Shown in pieces: positions 1 to 8,820 of a stretch of 64,000 bases of DNA (position 1 is the first letter of the stretch; the number at the start of each line of letters is the position of its first letter). Made by a program: the position numbers and the translations under genes. Below the pieces are notes generated by a model. The model ran no database searches and had not been told where the DNA came from. It saw only the letters and a list, made by a program, of their open reading frames with translations. Where the stretch lies: the NCBI GenBank assembly GCA_966250015.1, contig CBINFS010000006.1, positions 88,869 to 152,868 on the forward strand. The letters are read 5' to 3'. The DNA comes from CBINFS01 sp966250015 (lineage in GTDB: Bacteria; Bacteroidota; Rhodothermia; Rhodothermales; DASSAV01).

Positions 1-2
1 AA

Positions 3-623
3 GGTAAAAAGGTCGTCGTGGTGGGTGGCGGATGCGACACCGGCCTGGCCATTGCACGCATGGCGGCAGCAGCCGGTGCGACGGCCATCCTGGCTGACGA
101 GACCTTTTCGCCGCTTGATATGGGATCAGACGCCGAGGAAGCGTTACTGAAACGCGAAACGGTGGATCCGCACGACGCGCGGAGCCTGGATTATTTTTTC
201 GAGCAGGTCAGCCCCTTCGACATCCTCGTGCTGTGGACGCCACCCGCCGGTCCGAGCGCCTTCCTTGAGATTGAACGCGAGCACGTACGAAAGGTCCTGG
301 AAACGGCTTTCTGGGGGGTGCTGTCGGCAGTCCAGCAGTCGATTGGCTGCATAGCTGACGATGGGACGATAATATTGTTCACATTTCGGGAGGACGCGGA
401 ACCTGAGCCGGGTGAAGTTCTGTCCTACTCCGTCAGCGGGGCAATCGAAGCCCTGGTAGAGAGCCTGTCCGTCGAGCTGTATCCGATCCGGGTAAACGCC
501 GTTTCGGTGGTATCCGGAGGTAAGGTGTTGAACGAGGAAGAGATTGCGCGGACCGCCGTTGCGGTAATGACCCACGGAGCGCCCTCGGGGACCGTGGTAT
601 ATGGGAACGAAGCACTGCCATAG
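3..623 (+). CDS. SDR-fold protein, 5' end cut by window edge
   Basis: The reading frame is already open at the left edge (G-K-K-V-V-V-V-G-G-G-C-D-T-G from base 3), so the true start lies outside the window; GTG at 18 or 21 would remove part of the first beta strand. The glycine-rich GGGCDTG turn, alternating beta/alpha pattern and a late Tyr region are those of short-chain dehydrogenases/reductases. The usual catalytic YxxxK appears as Y-S-V-S-G, so the active-site Lys is missing, and the NNAG motif is also not visible (LVLWTPPAG instead). It is therefore probably a non-catalytic or divergent SDR-fold protein. The ORF ends 55 bases before the TerB-like gene. Confidence 0.7.
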   Translation, partial: GKKVVVVGGGCDTGLAIARMAAAAGATAILADETFSPLDMGSDAEEALLKRETVDPHDARSLDYFFEQVSPFDILVLWTPPAGPSAFLEIEREHVRKVLETAFWGVLSAVQQSIGCIADDGTIILFTFREDAEPEPGEVLSYSVSGAIEALVESLSVELYPIRVNAVSVVSGGKVLNEEEIARTAVAVMTHGAPSGTVVYGNEALP

Positions 624-678
624 GCGGAGAAATAAACCTGTCAGCGTCAGTTGAACCATCTAATATTTACGAGCCTAC

Positions 679-1074
679 ATGAATCCATCATCTGAATCAC
701 ATGACTGGGGTCCATTACACGATCTGGCTCTGGTTTACCTTGCGCTCACGCACGGTGCGGACGCCGAGATCGATCCGTCCGAGACGCTGGTCATGCGAGA
801 GAAACTGCTCACCTGGTACCCGGACAAGCCGAGAACGAAGCTTGACGAGATCCTTCAGCAGGTCATGCTGGTCTACGTGAGTGAAGCCAGAGGGCAGATG
901 GTGGACGCGTCGGTAGCTTCACTTCGACAGGCGTTGCCGAAAGGGAAGCGCATTGCCGTGCTCAACGACCTGGCGGAGATTGCGTCGGCAGATGGGTTGA
1001 TCGTACCCGGTGAGGTCTCCTTCATCCAGCAGCTCGCTCGGATCTGGGAGGTGGACCGGGAGCTCGAGAATTAA
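679..1074 (+). CDS. TerB-like (tellurite-resistance TerB family) small protein
   Basis: A 131-residue, mostly helical soluble protein. The internal two-part repeat with acidic segments (HGADAEIDPSE near residue 25 and SADGLIVPGE near residue 105) is the pattern of TerB/DjlA-N domains, where these Asp/Glu residues bind metal. It has no signal peptide or membrane segment. Members of this family are often named for tellurite resistance, but most act in unknown stress or envelope roles, so no precise function is proposed. Its stop codon TAA overlaps the stop of the convergent polyphosphate glucokinase gene in a shared TTAA (1071-1074). Confidence 0.75.
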   Translation: MNPSSESHDWGPLHDLALVYLALTHGADAEIDPSETLVMREKLLTWYPDKPRTKLDEILQQVMLVYVSEARGQMVDASVASLRQALPKGKRIAVLNDLAEIASADGLIVPGEVSFIQQLARIWEVDRELEN

Positions 1075-1841
1075 CCGGTTCGCGGGACTTGCTTTTCCGA
1101 GAGCATCGTCGAAGCCATGTATGCGGCCCCGACGATTCCCGCGTCGTTTTTCAGTACGGCGGTGACGAGCTCCGCCTTGGTCTTGAGCAAGGGGAAAAAC
1201 TTCTCTTTTCTTTTTTCTTTGCTAATCCCGCCGCCGAGGATGATCAGGTCTGGCGCGAGCAGGAACTCGATGCGGTCGAGGTATTCCTGAACGCGTTTGG
1301 CCCAGGATTTCCACCCCAGCTTATGGACTTTTCGCGCGCGGTCGGAGGCGTAGTGCTCGGCGACCTGGCCTTTCAGGGTGATGTGCCCGAGCTCGGTGTT
1401 GGGTACGAGGGTCTGGTTGATGAAGAGGGCAGAGCCAATGCCAGTGCCGAAGGTCAGGAAGAGCACCAGATCGTTCCGTCCGCGGCCTGCGCCGAACTTC
1501 ATGGCGGCGACGCCGGCGGCGTCGGCGTCGTTGATGACGAGAACCGGGCACCCGGTCCTCTGCTCGAACAGCGATGCGACGTTGGTTCCAATCCAGGACG
1601 GATCGATGTTGGCAGCCGTCAATGCGATCCCGTTTTTGATTCGGGCGGGGAAGGCACATCCCACCGGGCCATGCCAGTCGAACGAACGGACGAGCTCTGC
1701 CACCACGTTGCCGATGTTTTCGGGTGTGGCGGGCTGCGGGGTGGCGATCCGATGACGCTTGGCCGTAAGCTCACCGGTAAGTACGTTTACGGGGGCACCT
1801 TTGATGCCCGATCCGCCAATGTCGATACCCAGGATTTCCAA
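1071..1841 (-). CDS. ppgK: Polyphosphate glucokinase (ROK family)
   Basis: 256 residues, the usual length for PPGK. The N-terminal LGIDIGGSGIKG phosphate-binding loop, the GTGIGSALF motif and the ILGGGISK segment near the C-terminus match the ROK-type polyphosphate/ATP glucokinases that phosphorylate glucose to glucose-6-phosphate using polyphosphate. The PNTELGH segment after GTGIGSALF is characteristic of PPGK rather than other ROK kinases. The start is TTG at 1841; no in-frame ATG or GTG exists just upstream and no clear ribosome-binding site is visible, so the start is uncertain by a few codons. The polyphosphate kinase gene (ppk) lies 2.4 kb away on the other strand. Confidence 0.9.
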   Translation of the reverse strand: MEILGIDIGGSGIKGAPVNVLTGELTAKRHRIATPQPATPENIGNVVAELVRSFDWHGPVGCAFPARIKNGIALTAANIDPSWIGTNVASLFEQRTGCPVLVINDADAAGVAAMKFGAGRGRNDLVLFLTFGTGIGSALFINQTLVPNTELGHITLKGQVAEHYASDRARKVHKLGWKSWAKRVQEYLDRIEFLLAPDLIILGGGISKEKRKEKFFPLLKTKAELVTAVLKNDAGIVGAAYMASTMLSEKQVPRTG

Positions 1842-2084
1842 TTTGGCGCACTGGTTAGGGTGTGGAGAGCCATGACTAAGGTGCCATAGTTTAACGAGAA
1901 AGCAGAAACGGAATCAACCGGAACTCGTAGTCCAGTCGAAAATGGGCGTTTTATTTTTTCCGTGAAAGATTTGATGGCTTCTGAGCCGGGGCTTTCCGAA
2001 TAATTCTACCGCGAGCTGTAGATTGGAGCAGGCTGGCTTTGTGACGGTGAAACCGGTTGACATTAACAAAAGTGGAGGTTTTCT

Positions 2085-2234
2085 ATGCGGCAAATACTCG
2101 CACTAGTGATGTTGTTGCTGGTTTTGGGGCTAAACTCGTGTCGCTGTTCCGATCCCCCGCCAGTCGGTCCCATCGAGGAGCAGGCCTCCGCTATCGGTTT
2201 TCAAGACGAGACCGTTGAACTGACGCTTGCCTGA
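2085..2234 (+). CDS. Small lipoprotein (49 aa), unknown function
   Basis: An ATG at 2085 is preceded by a good ribosome-binding site (GTGGAGG, 2072-2078) and opens a 49-codon frame ending with TGA at 2232-2234. The product has a hydrophobic leader and a lipobox L-N-S-C with Cys at residue 19, followed by a Pro-rich stretch and a short acidic tail, so it is a predicted lipidated peptide. No family is recognised. It ends 64 bases before the dnaG ATG and may be co-transcribed with it. Its small size keeps confidence moderate. Confidence 0.6.
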   Translation: MRQILALVMLLLVLGLNSCRCSDPPPVGPIEEQASAIGFQDETVELTLA

Positions 2235-2298
2235 GGAAAAGGCCGCTCGCCGCCGGTCAGGATTGGTGGGTGGACCAGGCTGTGGTTGCAAACGAGTT

Positions 2299-4212
2299 AT
2301 GTACATACCGGAAGAAATCGTCGAGCAGGTTCACGCCGCGACGGACATCGTCGAGGTGGTGGGCGATTACGTCCGGATGAAGCGTAAGGGGTCGAACTAC
2401 TTCGGATTGTGCCCTTTTCACAACGAAAAGACTCCTTCGTTCAGCGTAAACCCTTCGCTCGGCATTTTCAAGTGTTTCGGTTGTGGGGAAGGGGGAAACG
2501 TCTTTCAGTTCATTTCGAAAATCGAGCACATCAGCTACCCCGAGGCGGTGCGCATGCTCGCGGAACGCGCGGGCATACCCATTCCGGACCGGGACACGCC
2601 TGCCGAACGGTTCGGCGAGGTTGAGTCGATACAGAATGCACTCCGTTTTGCAGCACGGTTTTACTATACGCAATTGACGAGGGAGCAGGCAGGGCAAGTC
2701 GGGCTCCGCTACTTCAAAGAGCGGGGCTTTTCGGCGAACACCATCAAAAAGTTCGGCCTGGGTTACGCACCGGAGGGTTGGGATCGGCTGATGACGGCAG
2801 CCGCTGAGCACCACATCTCGCCCGAGGTGCTTGAAAAAGCCGGGCTCGTCATCCGGCGGAAGGAAGGCGACGGCTACTACGACCGTTTCAGAGGCCGGGT
2901 GATATTCCCGATCTTCTCTCACGTGGGGAAGGTGCTCGGATTCGGCGCGAGGATCCTGCACCCCGCGGAAGATCAGCCCAAGTACATCAACTCGCCCGAG
3001 ACGCTCGTTTACAACAAGAGCAGGGTGCTATACGGTCTGTACCAGGCGAAGCACGCGATCCGGAAGTACGAGGAGGCGATCCTGGTAGAAGGCTACACCG
3101 ACGTCATATCGCTACACCAGGCGGGGATCGAGCACGTCGTGGCGTCGAGCGGCACAGCGCTAACGGTGGAGCAGCTCAAGCTGTTGGGGCGGTACGCGAA
3201 GCGGGTCGTGATGCTCTACGACGCGGATTCGGCCGGCGCAAGCGCAGCCATTCGGGGGATCGATCTGGCGCTGACGCAGGGGCTGGCAGTCTACGCTGTT
3301 GCATTACCTCCTGGCCAGGACCCGGACTCCTTCGTGCGCGAGCAGGGCGCCGAGGCCGTGCTTGCGTACCTGAACGCCAACCGGCAGGACTTCGTCTCGT
3401 TCAAGTATCAGCAGGCGGCGCGTGACGGGGCGTTCGACACGCCGGAAGGCCGCGCCGCGGCGATGCGTTCGGTGGTGGAGTCCATCTCGCGCGTACCCGA
3501 CCCGCTCATGCAGGAGACGTTCATGCGGAGAGCGGGCGAGGTGCTCGGCGTGCCGGACATCCGGCTTTACGAGGTGCTCCGCAGTATTCAGCAAACCCAG
3601 AGGGTTCCCGATCCGAACGTCGAGACGGCAATCGACACGCCACAAACCGACGAGCCGGAGCCGGAAGAGACCGAGGAGGAATCGTCGGCTGGTAAGAGGT
3701 ATGCGGGTGACGATATTCTTCCTGAGGAGAAGATCCTGCACCGTTTGATGCTCGAAAACGGCGTGCCGATGGTTGAGTACGTGCTGGGGCACATGTCGCT
3801 CGACGAGTTCACCGAAGGTCCTTCGCGCGAAACCGCGCAGCACATCCTCGCCCTTTACGAGGAGGGGACCGTCAACGCCCAGAAGCTGCTCGAAAGGGAC
3901 CTGGGGCAGGAGGTGAACAAGCTGGTCTCGGAAGTGCTCATCGACCGGTACGAACCGTCTGAAAACTGGACACTTAAAAAGAACATCTCGGTCCCTCGGC
4001 TGAACGAAGACGCGTATGAGGCCGCCGCGAGCGCCATGGTGTTGCTAAAGCTCGACCGTGTGAACGAGGTGATCAGAAAACACCTGGAAAAGGTCTATCA
4101 GGTTTCGCAAGAGGGGGGTGATCTCCGGAGCTTGAACGAGCAGACGATGGCCCTTTACCGGTTGCGCGCTAGCATCGAACAAAGAGCCTTTCTCAACCGG
4201 CACAATTCATGA
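2299..4212 (+). CDS. dnaG: DNA primase
   Basis: 637 residues; synthesises RNA primers at the replication fork with DnaB helicase. The N-terminal CHC2 zinc finger is visible (C38, H41, C59, C62), followed by the primase N-terminal core and a TOPRIM domain with EGYTDV and the Asp motif YDADSAG around residues 260-320. The C-terminal helicase-binding region is separated by an acidic linker (EPEPEETEEE). The frame is open further upstream from a TTG at 2227, but family proteins begin at the equivalent of M-Y-I-P-E-E, so ATG 2299 is preferred; the ribosome-binding site there is weak. Confidence 0.97.
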   Translation: MYIPEEIVEQVHAATDIVEVVGDYVRMKRKGSNYFGLCPFHNEKTPSFSVNPSLGIFKCFGCGEGGNVFQFISKIEHISYPEAVRMLAERAGIPIPDRDTPAERFGEVESIQNALRFAARFYYTQLTREQAGQVGLRYFKERGFSANTIKKFGLGYAPEGWDRLMTAAAEHHISPEVLEKAGLVIRRKEGDGYYDRFRGRVIFPIFSHVGKVLGFGARILHPAEDQPKYINSPETLVYNKSRVLYGLYQAKHAIRKYEEAILVEGYTDVISLHQAGIEHVVASSGTALTVEQLKLLGRYAKRVVMLYDADSAGASAAIRGIDLALTQGLAVYAVALPPGQDPDSFVREQGAEAVLAYLNANRQDFVSFKYQQAARDGAFDTPEGRAAAMRSVVESISRVPDPLMQETFMRRAGEVLGVPDIRLYEVLRSIQQTQRVPDPNVETAIDTPQTDEPEPEETEEESSAGKRYAGDDILPEEKILHRLMLENGVPMVEYVLGHMSLDEFTEGPSRETAQHILALYEEGTVNAQKLLERDLGQEVNKLVSEVLIDRYEPSENWTLKKNISVPRLNEDAYEAAASAMVLLKLDRVNEVIRKHLEKVYQVSQEGGDLRSLNEQTMALYRLRASIEQRAFLNRHNS

Positions 4213-4263
4213 TATCAGGCGTCTTAACGTGAGTTTTGTACACAACTAGATGGAGCTAACGAA

Positions 4264-6519
4264 GTGGGGCGCGAAGTATTGGATTCGGAAGTGAAGGAAG
4301 AGCACGTAAAGACGCCGAATTCTTCTAATTTGACAGAGGCGCCAACTGGCGGAGACGGGTTTGAGGTCGGAGATACGGTTTTTTCGGTGCCGAGGGCGAC
4401 GTCCCCCCGGCCCGTACCGGAGAACTCCGATTTGAGCCATCCGCATCTCTACTTCAATCGGGAACTGAGCTGGCTCGACTTCAACTGGCGGGTGCTCTTC
4501 CAGGCCCTCGACGAGCGCGTGCCCCTGCTTGAGCGGGTGCGCTTTCTTTCGATCACGTCAACAAACCTGGACGAGTTTTTCCGGAAGCGCATCGGCGGTC
4601 TGAAACGGCAGGTGGCTGCCGGCGTGCGTACGCTTTCGCCGGACGGGCGATCCCCGGAAGAGCAGCTCAAGCTGGCCTATCCCGCCGTCCGCCAGCTTTA
4701 CCAGCGAATGATCCACGCCTGGGAGTACGAGCTCAAGCCGCTGCTAGCTGAAAGGGCAGGCATCTACATTCTCAACTACGACGAGCTCCCGGAAGACCAG
4801 CAGAAGAAGCTCGACGAGCACTTCCAGCGCAACATCTTTCCCATCCTAACGCCCCTCGCGGTGGACCCTGGCCATCCTTTCCCGTTCATCTCGAACCAGA
4901 GCCTTTCACTGGCCGTCCTGCTGAGGCACCCGACGCGCGGGACGGAGCACTTCGCGCGGCTGAAGGTCCCGACGAGCCGGGGCCGCTGGGTGCCTGTGGA
5001 CGACGAGTTCCACTTCGTCCCGATCGAGCAGATCATCGTCCACAACCTTGAAGAAGTGTTCCGGGGGATGGACGTCGTAGCCGTCAACGCATTCCAGATC
5101 ACGCGGAATGCAGACATCCGGCGAGACGAGGAAGAGGCGGACGACCTCATCGAGATGATATCCGAAGAGCTGCGCGAGCGGCGGTTTGCGACGGTCGTGA
5201 GGCTCGAAGTGGATCAGGCGATGCCCGCCAAGGTCCGCCAGCTACTGATGCGGGAGCTCCAGCTCAGCGAGGAGGACGTGTACGAGACGTCCGGCCTTAT
5301 CGACCATTCTCACTGCGCCAGCCTTGCCGACCTGGACCTCCCGGAGCACAAGTATCCCGCATGGGAGCCGGTGATCCCCAAGATCCTCAATTCGAACGGG
5401 GAAGGGAAGGTGTTTTCGGATATCTTCAGCGCGATCCGGCAGCGCGACCTGCTCGTTCACCATCCGTACGAATCGTTCAAGGCGACCGTACAGCGGTTTA
5501 TTGAGGAAGCGGCGGAGGACCCGAAAGTGCTGGCGATCAAGCAAACGCTCTACCGCACGTCGGACGAGTCGCCAATCGTCAATGCGCTCATCCGGGCGGC
5601 GGAGAACGGGAAGGAAGTGGCCGTCCTGGTGGAAGTGAAGGCGCGGTTCGACGAGCAGAACAACATCGAATGGGGGCAAATGCTCGAGCGGTCGGGCGTG
5701 CACGTCACGTACGGGCTCGTCGGGCTGAAGACGCACACGAAAGTCACAATGGTCGTTCGGGCAGAGAAGGACGGACCCCGTGTCTACTGCCACATCGGCA
5801 CCGGCAACTACAACCCGAAGACGGCCCGGCAGTACACGGACATCGGGCTCCTGACGTGTGATCCGGACCTGGCGTTCGACGTGGCAAACCTCTTCCACTA
5901 CCTCACCGGGTACGCACCGGAGCAGCATTACCGCCGTCTGATCGTGGCGCCCCGGGAGATGCGTAGGGCCTTCCAGGAGCTCGTGCGCAGGGAAGTTGCT
6001 TTCCAGAAGGAGTACGGAAACGGCAGGATCATCGCCAAGATGAACGCGCTCGACGACGTCGAGATGATCCAGGAGCTGTACCGGGCGTCGAAGGAGGGTG
6101 TACAGATCGACCTGATCGTCCGGGGGCATTGCCGGCTTCGCCCGGGATTGCCGCATTACAGTGAAAACATCCGCGTCATCAGCATTCTGGGCCGTTTCCT
6201 CGAGCACAGCCGCATCTATTATTTCCACAACAACGGATCACCGCGAACGTTCATCGGCAGCGCCGACTGGCAGCGACGAAACCTGGACGACAGGGTGGAG
6301 GTGGTGGTGGACGTCACCGACAAGGGGCACCAGGGCCGCCTCATCCGGACGCTTCAATTTGCCCTTCAAGACTCGTACTCTGCGTGGGATCTCCAGCCCG
6401 ACGGTCGCTTCGTCCGACGAATGCCGAAGACGGAAGAGGAAAACATCTCTTTCCAGGACCTGCTCATGCAACGTGCCAAAGCGCGGACGGTCGAAGTAGG
6501 CTCACCCTGGGATATCTGA
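4264..6519 (+). CDS. ppk: Polyphosphate kinase 1
   Basis: 751 residues. PPK1 makes polyphosphate from ATP reversibly. The N-terminal domain begins at HLYFNRELSWLDFNWRVL (about residue 60), the conserved STNLDEFFRKR follows, and the two catalytic histidines of the family are present as K-T-H-T-K (H491, the autophosphorylated one) and L-E-H-S-R (H648). The first 55 residues are an extra, low-conservation extension. The GTG start at 4264 follows GGAG at 4252-4255; no in-frame ATG lies nearer the conserved domain. It is 51 bases downstream of dnaG and ends at a hairpin at 6552-6592. Confidence 0.96.
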   Translation: MGREVLDSEVKEEHVKTPNSSNLTEAPTGGDGFEVGDTVFSVPRATSPRPVPENSDLSHPHLYFNRELSWLDFNWRVLFQALDERVPLLERVRFLSITSTNLDEFFRKRIGGLKRQVAAGVRTLSPDGRSPEEQLKLAYPAVRQLYQRMIHAWEYELKPLLAERAGIYILNYDELPEDQQKKLDEHFQRNIFPILTPLAVDPGHPFPFISNQSLSLAVLLRHPTRGTEHFARLKVPTSRGRWVPVDDEFHFVPIEQIIVHNLEEVFRGMDVVAVNAFQITRNADIRRDEEEADDLIEMISEELRERRFATVVRLEVDQAMPAKVRQLLMRELQLSEEDVYETSGLIDHSHCASLADLDLPEHKYPAWEPVIPKILNSNGEGKVFSDIFSAIRQRDLLVHHPYESFKATVQRFIEEAAEDPKVLAIKQTLYRTSDESPIVNALIRAAENGKEVAVLVEVKARFDEQNNIEWGQMLERSGVHVTYGLVGLKTHTKVTMVVRAEKDGPRVYCHIGTGNYNPKTARQYTDIGLLTCDPDLAFDVANLFHYLTGYAPEQHYRRLIVAPREMRRAFQELVRREVAFQKEYGNGRIIAKMNALDDVEMIQELYRASKEGVQIDLIVRGHCRLRPGLPHYSENIRVISILGRFLEHSRIYYFHNNGSPRTFIGSADWQRRNLDDRVEVVVDVTDKGHQGRLIRTLQFALQDSYSAWDLQPDGRFVRRMPKTEEENISFQDLLMQRAKARTVEVGSPWDI

Positions 6520-6544
6520 CAGGGGATCGCGAAGGGTTGCATCA

Positions 6545-6598
6545 AAAACCAAACGCCGAACAGGATTGCCGTTTGCTTTCCCGTTCGGCGTTCGTTTG
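6545..6598. terminator. Bidirectional hairpin terminator between ppk and a convergent gene
   Basis: A perfect 10-bp stem, AACGCCGAAC (6552-6561) with GTTCGGCGTT (6583-6592), separated by 21 bases. On the minus strand it is followed by a T-rich tract (complement of AAAAA at 6544-6548), so it best terminates the convergent small membrane gene; on the plus strand the T-tract is weak. Confidence 0.75.
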
Positions 6599-6614
6599 GG
6601 TGTGTGTCACCTTT

Positions 6615-6905
6615 TTAACTTTCTTTCGCAGCCTCGTAGGGGCGGGTGTGCCGGTTCGGCACGTGGATGACGGCGGGCTGATTGAGGGTGGCGTTTCGAG
6701 ATTCGGGAAGGAAGCTCGAAATGACCGTGAACGATCCCAGCCCGGCGCAGATACCGAAGAAGCCAAGCGCGATCCCGCTCGAAAAGATATCTTTCGTTGC
6801 GAGGAAGAGCGCGGCTCCCGCGAGGGCGGTCCCGAGTATCCTCATCGTCCACAGCAGAACGTGGTCCTTGCCCTCTTTCTGCCTTACCTTGTCGGACGTT
6901 TTCAT
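6615..6905 (-). CDS. Small two-pass membrane protein, unknown
   Basis: 96 residues from ATG 6905. A charged N-terminus (about 15 residues) is followed by two hydrophobic segments (about residues 17-37 and 43-66) linked by a short KDIFSSG loop, then a polar tail that is cytoplasmic or periplasmic depending on topology. The frame is open upstream to 7214, but that extension is basic, low-complexity and overlaps the divergent cytochrome gene, so it is not part of the protein. No family is recognised. Confidence 0.6.
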   Translation of the reverse strand: MKTSDKVRQKEGKDHVLLWTMRILGTALAGAALFLATKDIFSSGIALGFFGICAGLGSFTVISSFLPESRNATLNQPAVIHVPNRHTRPYEAAKES

Positions 6906-7131
6906 AGTTTTGTTCGATCTATATTTTAGGCGCACGAGGCGCTTAAGCTCTGTTGAGTCCGTGTTTGGCGGTTCTACTACGTGATCTCGGTGTAAGGTTC
7001 GCTCCGCGTACCTGCTCGTTGCAGTTGCAGAGTAACGTAACCCGAGTGTAGCAATGCTTCGGGGGTCCTGGACTCGTTTCTGGAGAACGACGCCCGAATC
7101 GAGCCTCGATTCCTTATTCCATACACGAGAA

Positions 7132-7635
7132 ATGATGTCATTACGTAGCACGATTCTTGTATTTTTTTTGCTACTCGCCGCGTCGGTTGCGGGGTGTGGA
7201 GGAGGGGATTCCACCGGTGGACAGGCAGCCGGTGGGTCGACAGCGGGGATGTCTTCCGGCGAGCAAATATTCGTTCAGTACTGTGTGGTGTGTCATCAGG
7301 CCAACGGGATGGGGGTAGAGGGGCTCTACCCGCCCGTTTCTCAGACCCCGTGGACGCTGGGTGACAAGGGCCGTCTGATCCGGCTGGTGCTCAATGGGAT
7401 GAACGGCCCGGTAGAAGTGATGGGGGTGGAGTACAACAACGCCATGACGCCCGGCGCCTTTCTCACGGACCAGCAGATCGCCGACGTCCTGACCTATACG
7501 CGCTCAAACTTCGGCAACAACGCGTCACCCGTCACGGCAGAAGAGGTCGCCGCGGTCCGTGCGGCCAATACGAAGGTAGGCCTCTGGCAGGCAGCCGAGC
7601 TGGAGCAGATGACGGGCATCCCGGGTATGGAATAG
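7132..7635 (+). CDS. c-type cytochrome lipoprotein
   Basis: 167 residues from ATG 7132 (a second ATG follows immediately). Leader with lipobox S-V-A-G-C (Cys22), a Gly/Ser/Thr-rich spacer, then one heme-binding CVVCH (C51, C54, H55). The axial Met is likely in the NAMTPG segment near residue 105. It is a mono-heme class I cytochrome, like the small domains of cytochrome oxidase or PQQ-dehydrogenase systems, exported and lipid-anchored; it should shuttle electrons in the periplasm. No oxidase or dehydrogenase partner is adjacent. Confidence 0.9.
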   Translation: MMSLRSTILVFFLLLAASVAGCGGGDSTGGQAAGGSTAGMSSGEQIFVQYCVVCHQANGMGVEGLYPPVSQTPWTLGDKGRLIRLVLNGMNGPVEVMGVEYNNAMTPGAFLTDQQIADVLTYTRSNFGNNASPVTAEEVAAVRAANTKVGLWQAAELEQMTGIPGME

Positions 7636-7657
7636 CGCTTCAGAATCCCGGTGTGAA

Positions 7658-7992
7658 TCAGGGGATCCGGACGGGCGGTTCGGTGGGCGCACGCAGCCTG
7701 CCATTTACCGAGGCGACGGTGTTGGCGAGGTCGTTGAAGGCATCCGACGCCCGGAGCATCGAGTGGTTTTTGATGATCTGGAGATACGCCTGCCGGAAGT
7801 GCGAAGGCTTTTCTCGCTCCAGCTCTATGAACCGGTTCACGAGCCGGCGCAGGTGTGCCCGGTTTTTTCTTCCGAGAAACCGAAGCGGCCGACGTCTTCG
7901 ACGAGCCGTTCGTACTCGCGATCCCAATCTTTAATCTCTTCAGGCGAGGGCAGGGCGCCGTCAGGGTGGACTCGGGCGGATGCCGGGCGCAT
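7658..7992 (-). pseudogene. Small conserved-looking gene broken by a one-base frameshift
   Basis: Two frames join into one plausible helical protein. The first runs from ATG 7992 through D-W-D-R-E-Y-E-R-L and G-F-S-E-E-K and stops at 7837-7839. The second, shifted by one base, continues as N-R-A-H-L-R-R-L-V-N-R-F-I-E to the stop at 7658. The junction is a run of six T on the plus strand (7863-7868); adding one base gives an intact protein of 111 residues. The 5' part overlaps the amidotransferase 3' end by 32 bases, typical of a coupled operon gene. It may be a true pseudogene, a homopolymer sequencing error or a slippage site. No family recognised. Confidence 0.6.
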
Positions 7993-8668
7993 ACCGGCAC
8001 GTATCGACGAAGTATTTAAAAAGCGGCGCCATCTGTTCCGGCATTTTCTCAGGATGAAACTGAAGGCCGAGAACGGTGCCGCTTTCATTTTCGATTGCCT
8101 CGATTACCCCGTCGGTGGCTCGAGCCGACACCCGGTAGCCGCGGCCGGGTTCCGCAATGGCCTGGATGTGGCGCGTATTGACCGTAAGGGAAGGCACCTT
8201 AAGTACGTCGTAGAGGGTAGAATCAACCTCCAGGAGGACGTCGTGAGCCGTACCGCCCCGCTTTTTGCTGTGTATCAAAGCGCCGTCCACCTGGTGCTGT
8301 ACGTCCGCATAGATTGTGCCGCCCGCCAGGGCGTTCAGTAGCTGCATGCCGTAGCAGATGCCGAGTATCGGCTTACCTGCTTCGAGGAAGGCGGCCGCAT
8401 AACGCGTATCGCTTTGCCAGCGGAGCGGATCGCAGGGAGGTAGATCGTCGGGGAGGTTGCCGATCAGTCCGGTGGTGACGGCGGGTCCTCCTGGAATGAG
8501 GAGGCCGTCCAGCCGGTCCACGATCTCCCTAATCCGGCTCTCGTCATCGAGTACGGGCAAGAGTAGGGGCATGCCTGAGGCGGCAGTAATGGCACGCACG
8601 TAATCCAACTCGAGGCTCTGTTCGCCATCCGAAAACGAAGTCGTTATGCCGATCCAGACTGGTTCCAT
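7961..8668 (-). CDS. Class I glutamine amidotransferase, gamma-glutamyl-GABA hydrolase (PuuD) family
   Basis: 235 residues from ATG 8668. The class I amidotransferase triad is visible: nucleophile in PILGICYGMQLLN (Cys about residue 105) and F-H-P-E near residue 207. The IPGGPAV motif and the overall length are those of the peptidase C26 group that includes PuuD, which hydrolyses gamma-glutamyl-GABA in putrescine breakdown. No other putrescine genes are nearby, so the substrate is not certain. It is followed by, and overlaps, the frameshifted gene. Confidence 0.85.
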   Translation of the reverse strand: MEPVWIGITTSFSDGEQSLELDYVRAITAASGMPLLLPVLDDESRIREIVDRLDGLLIPGGPAVTTGLIGNLPDDLPPCDPLRWQSDTRYAAAFLEAGKPILGICYGMQLLNALAGGTIYADVQHQVDGALIHSKKRGGTAHDVLLEVDSTLYDVLKVPSLTVNTRHIQAIAEPGRGYRVSARATDGVIEAIENESGTVLGLQFHPEKMPEQMAPLFKYFVDTCRYAPGIRPSPP

Positions 8669-8820
8669 GTGCCACCGATGCCCTTATTCGCTGAATTTAC
8701 CCGGTAAACGTGCCCGACCCGGGAATGTATCCAATCGGGCGCCGGTCCGGAAGTGATCGCAACCGTATTCACGCAAACTGTAACGGAGCCTGGACGCGAC
8801 GTTTGAAAGGTCGGTAGTTT

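Noticed and set aside
5242..6228. Long minus-strand open frame (328 codons) inside ppk
   Set aside because: Antisense to ppk, no family pattern, no RBS; composition is explained by the coding strand.
7863..7868. Programmed -1 ribosomal frameshift in the broken gene
   Set aside because: The run of six A on the minus strand is not in a classic X-XXY-YYZ position relative to the upstream frame, and no downstream pseudoknot is seen; a simple indel is the simpler reading.
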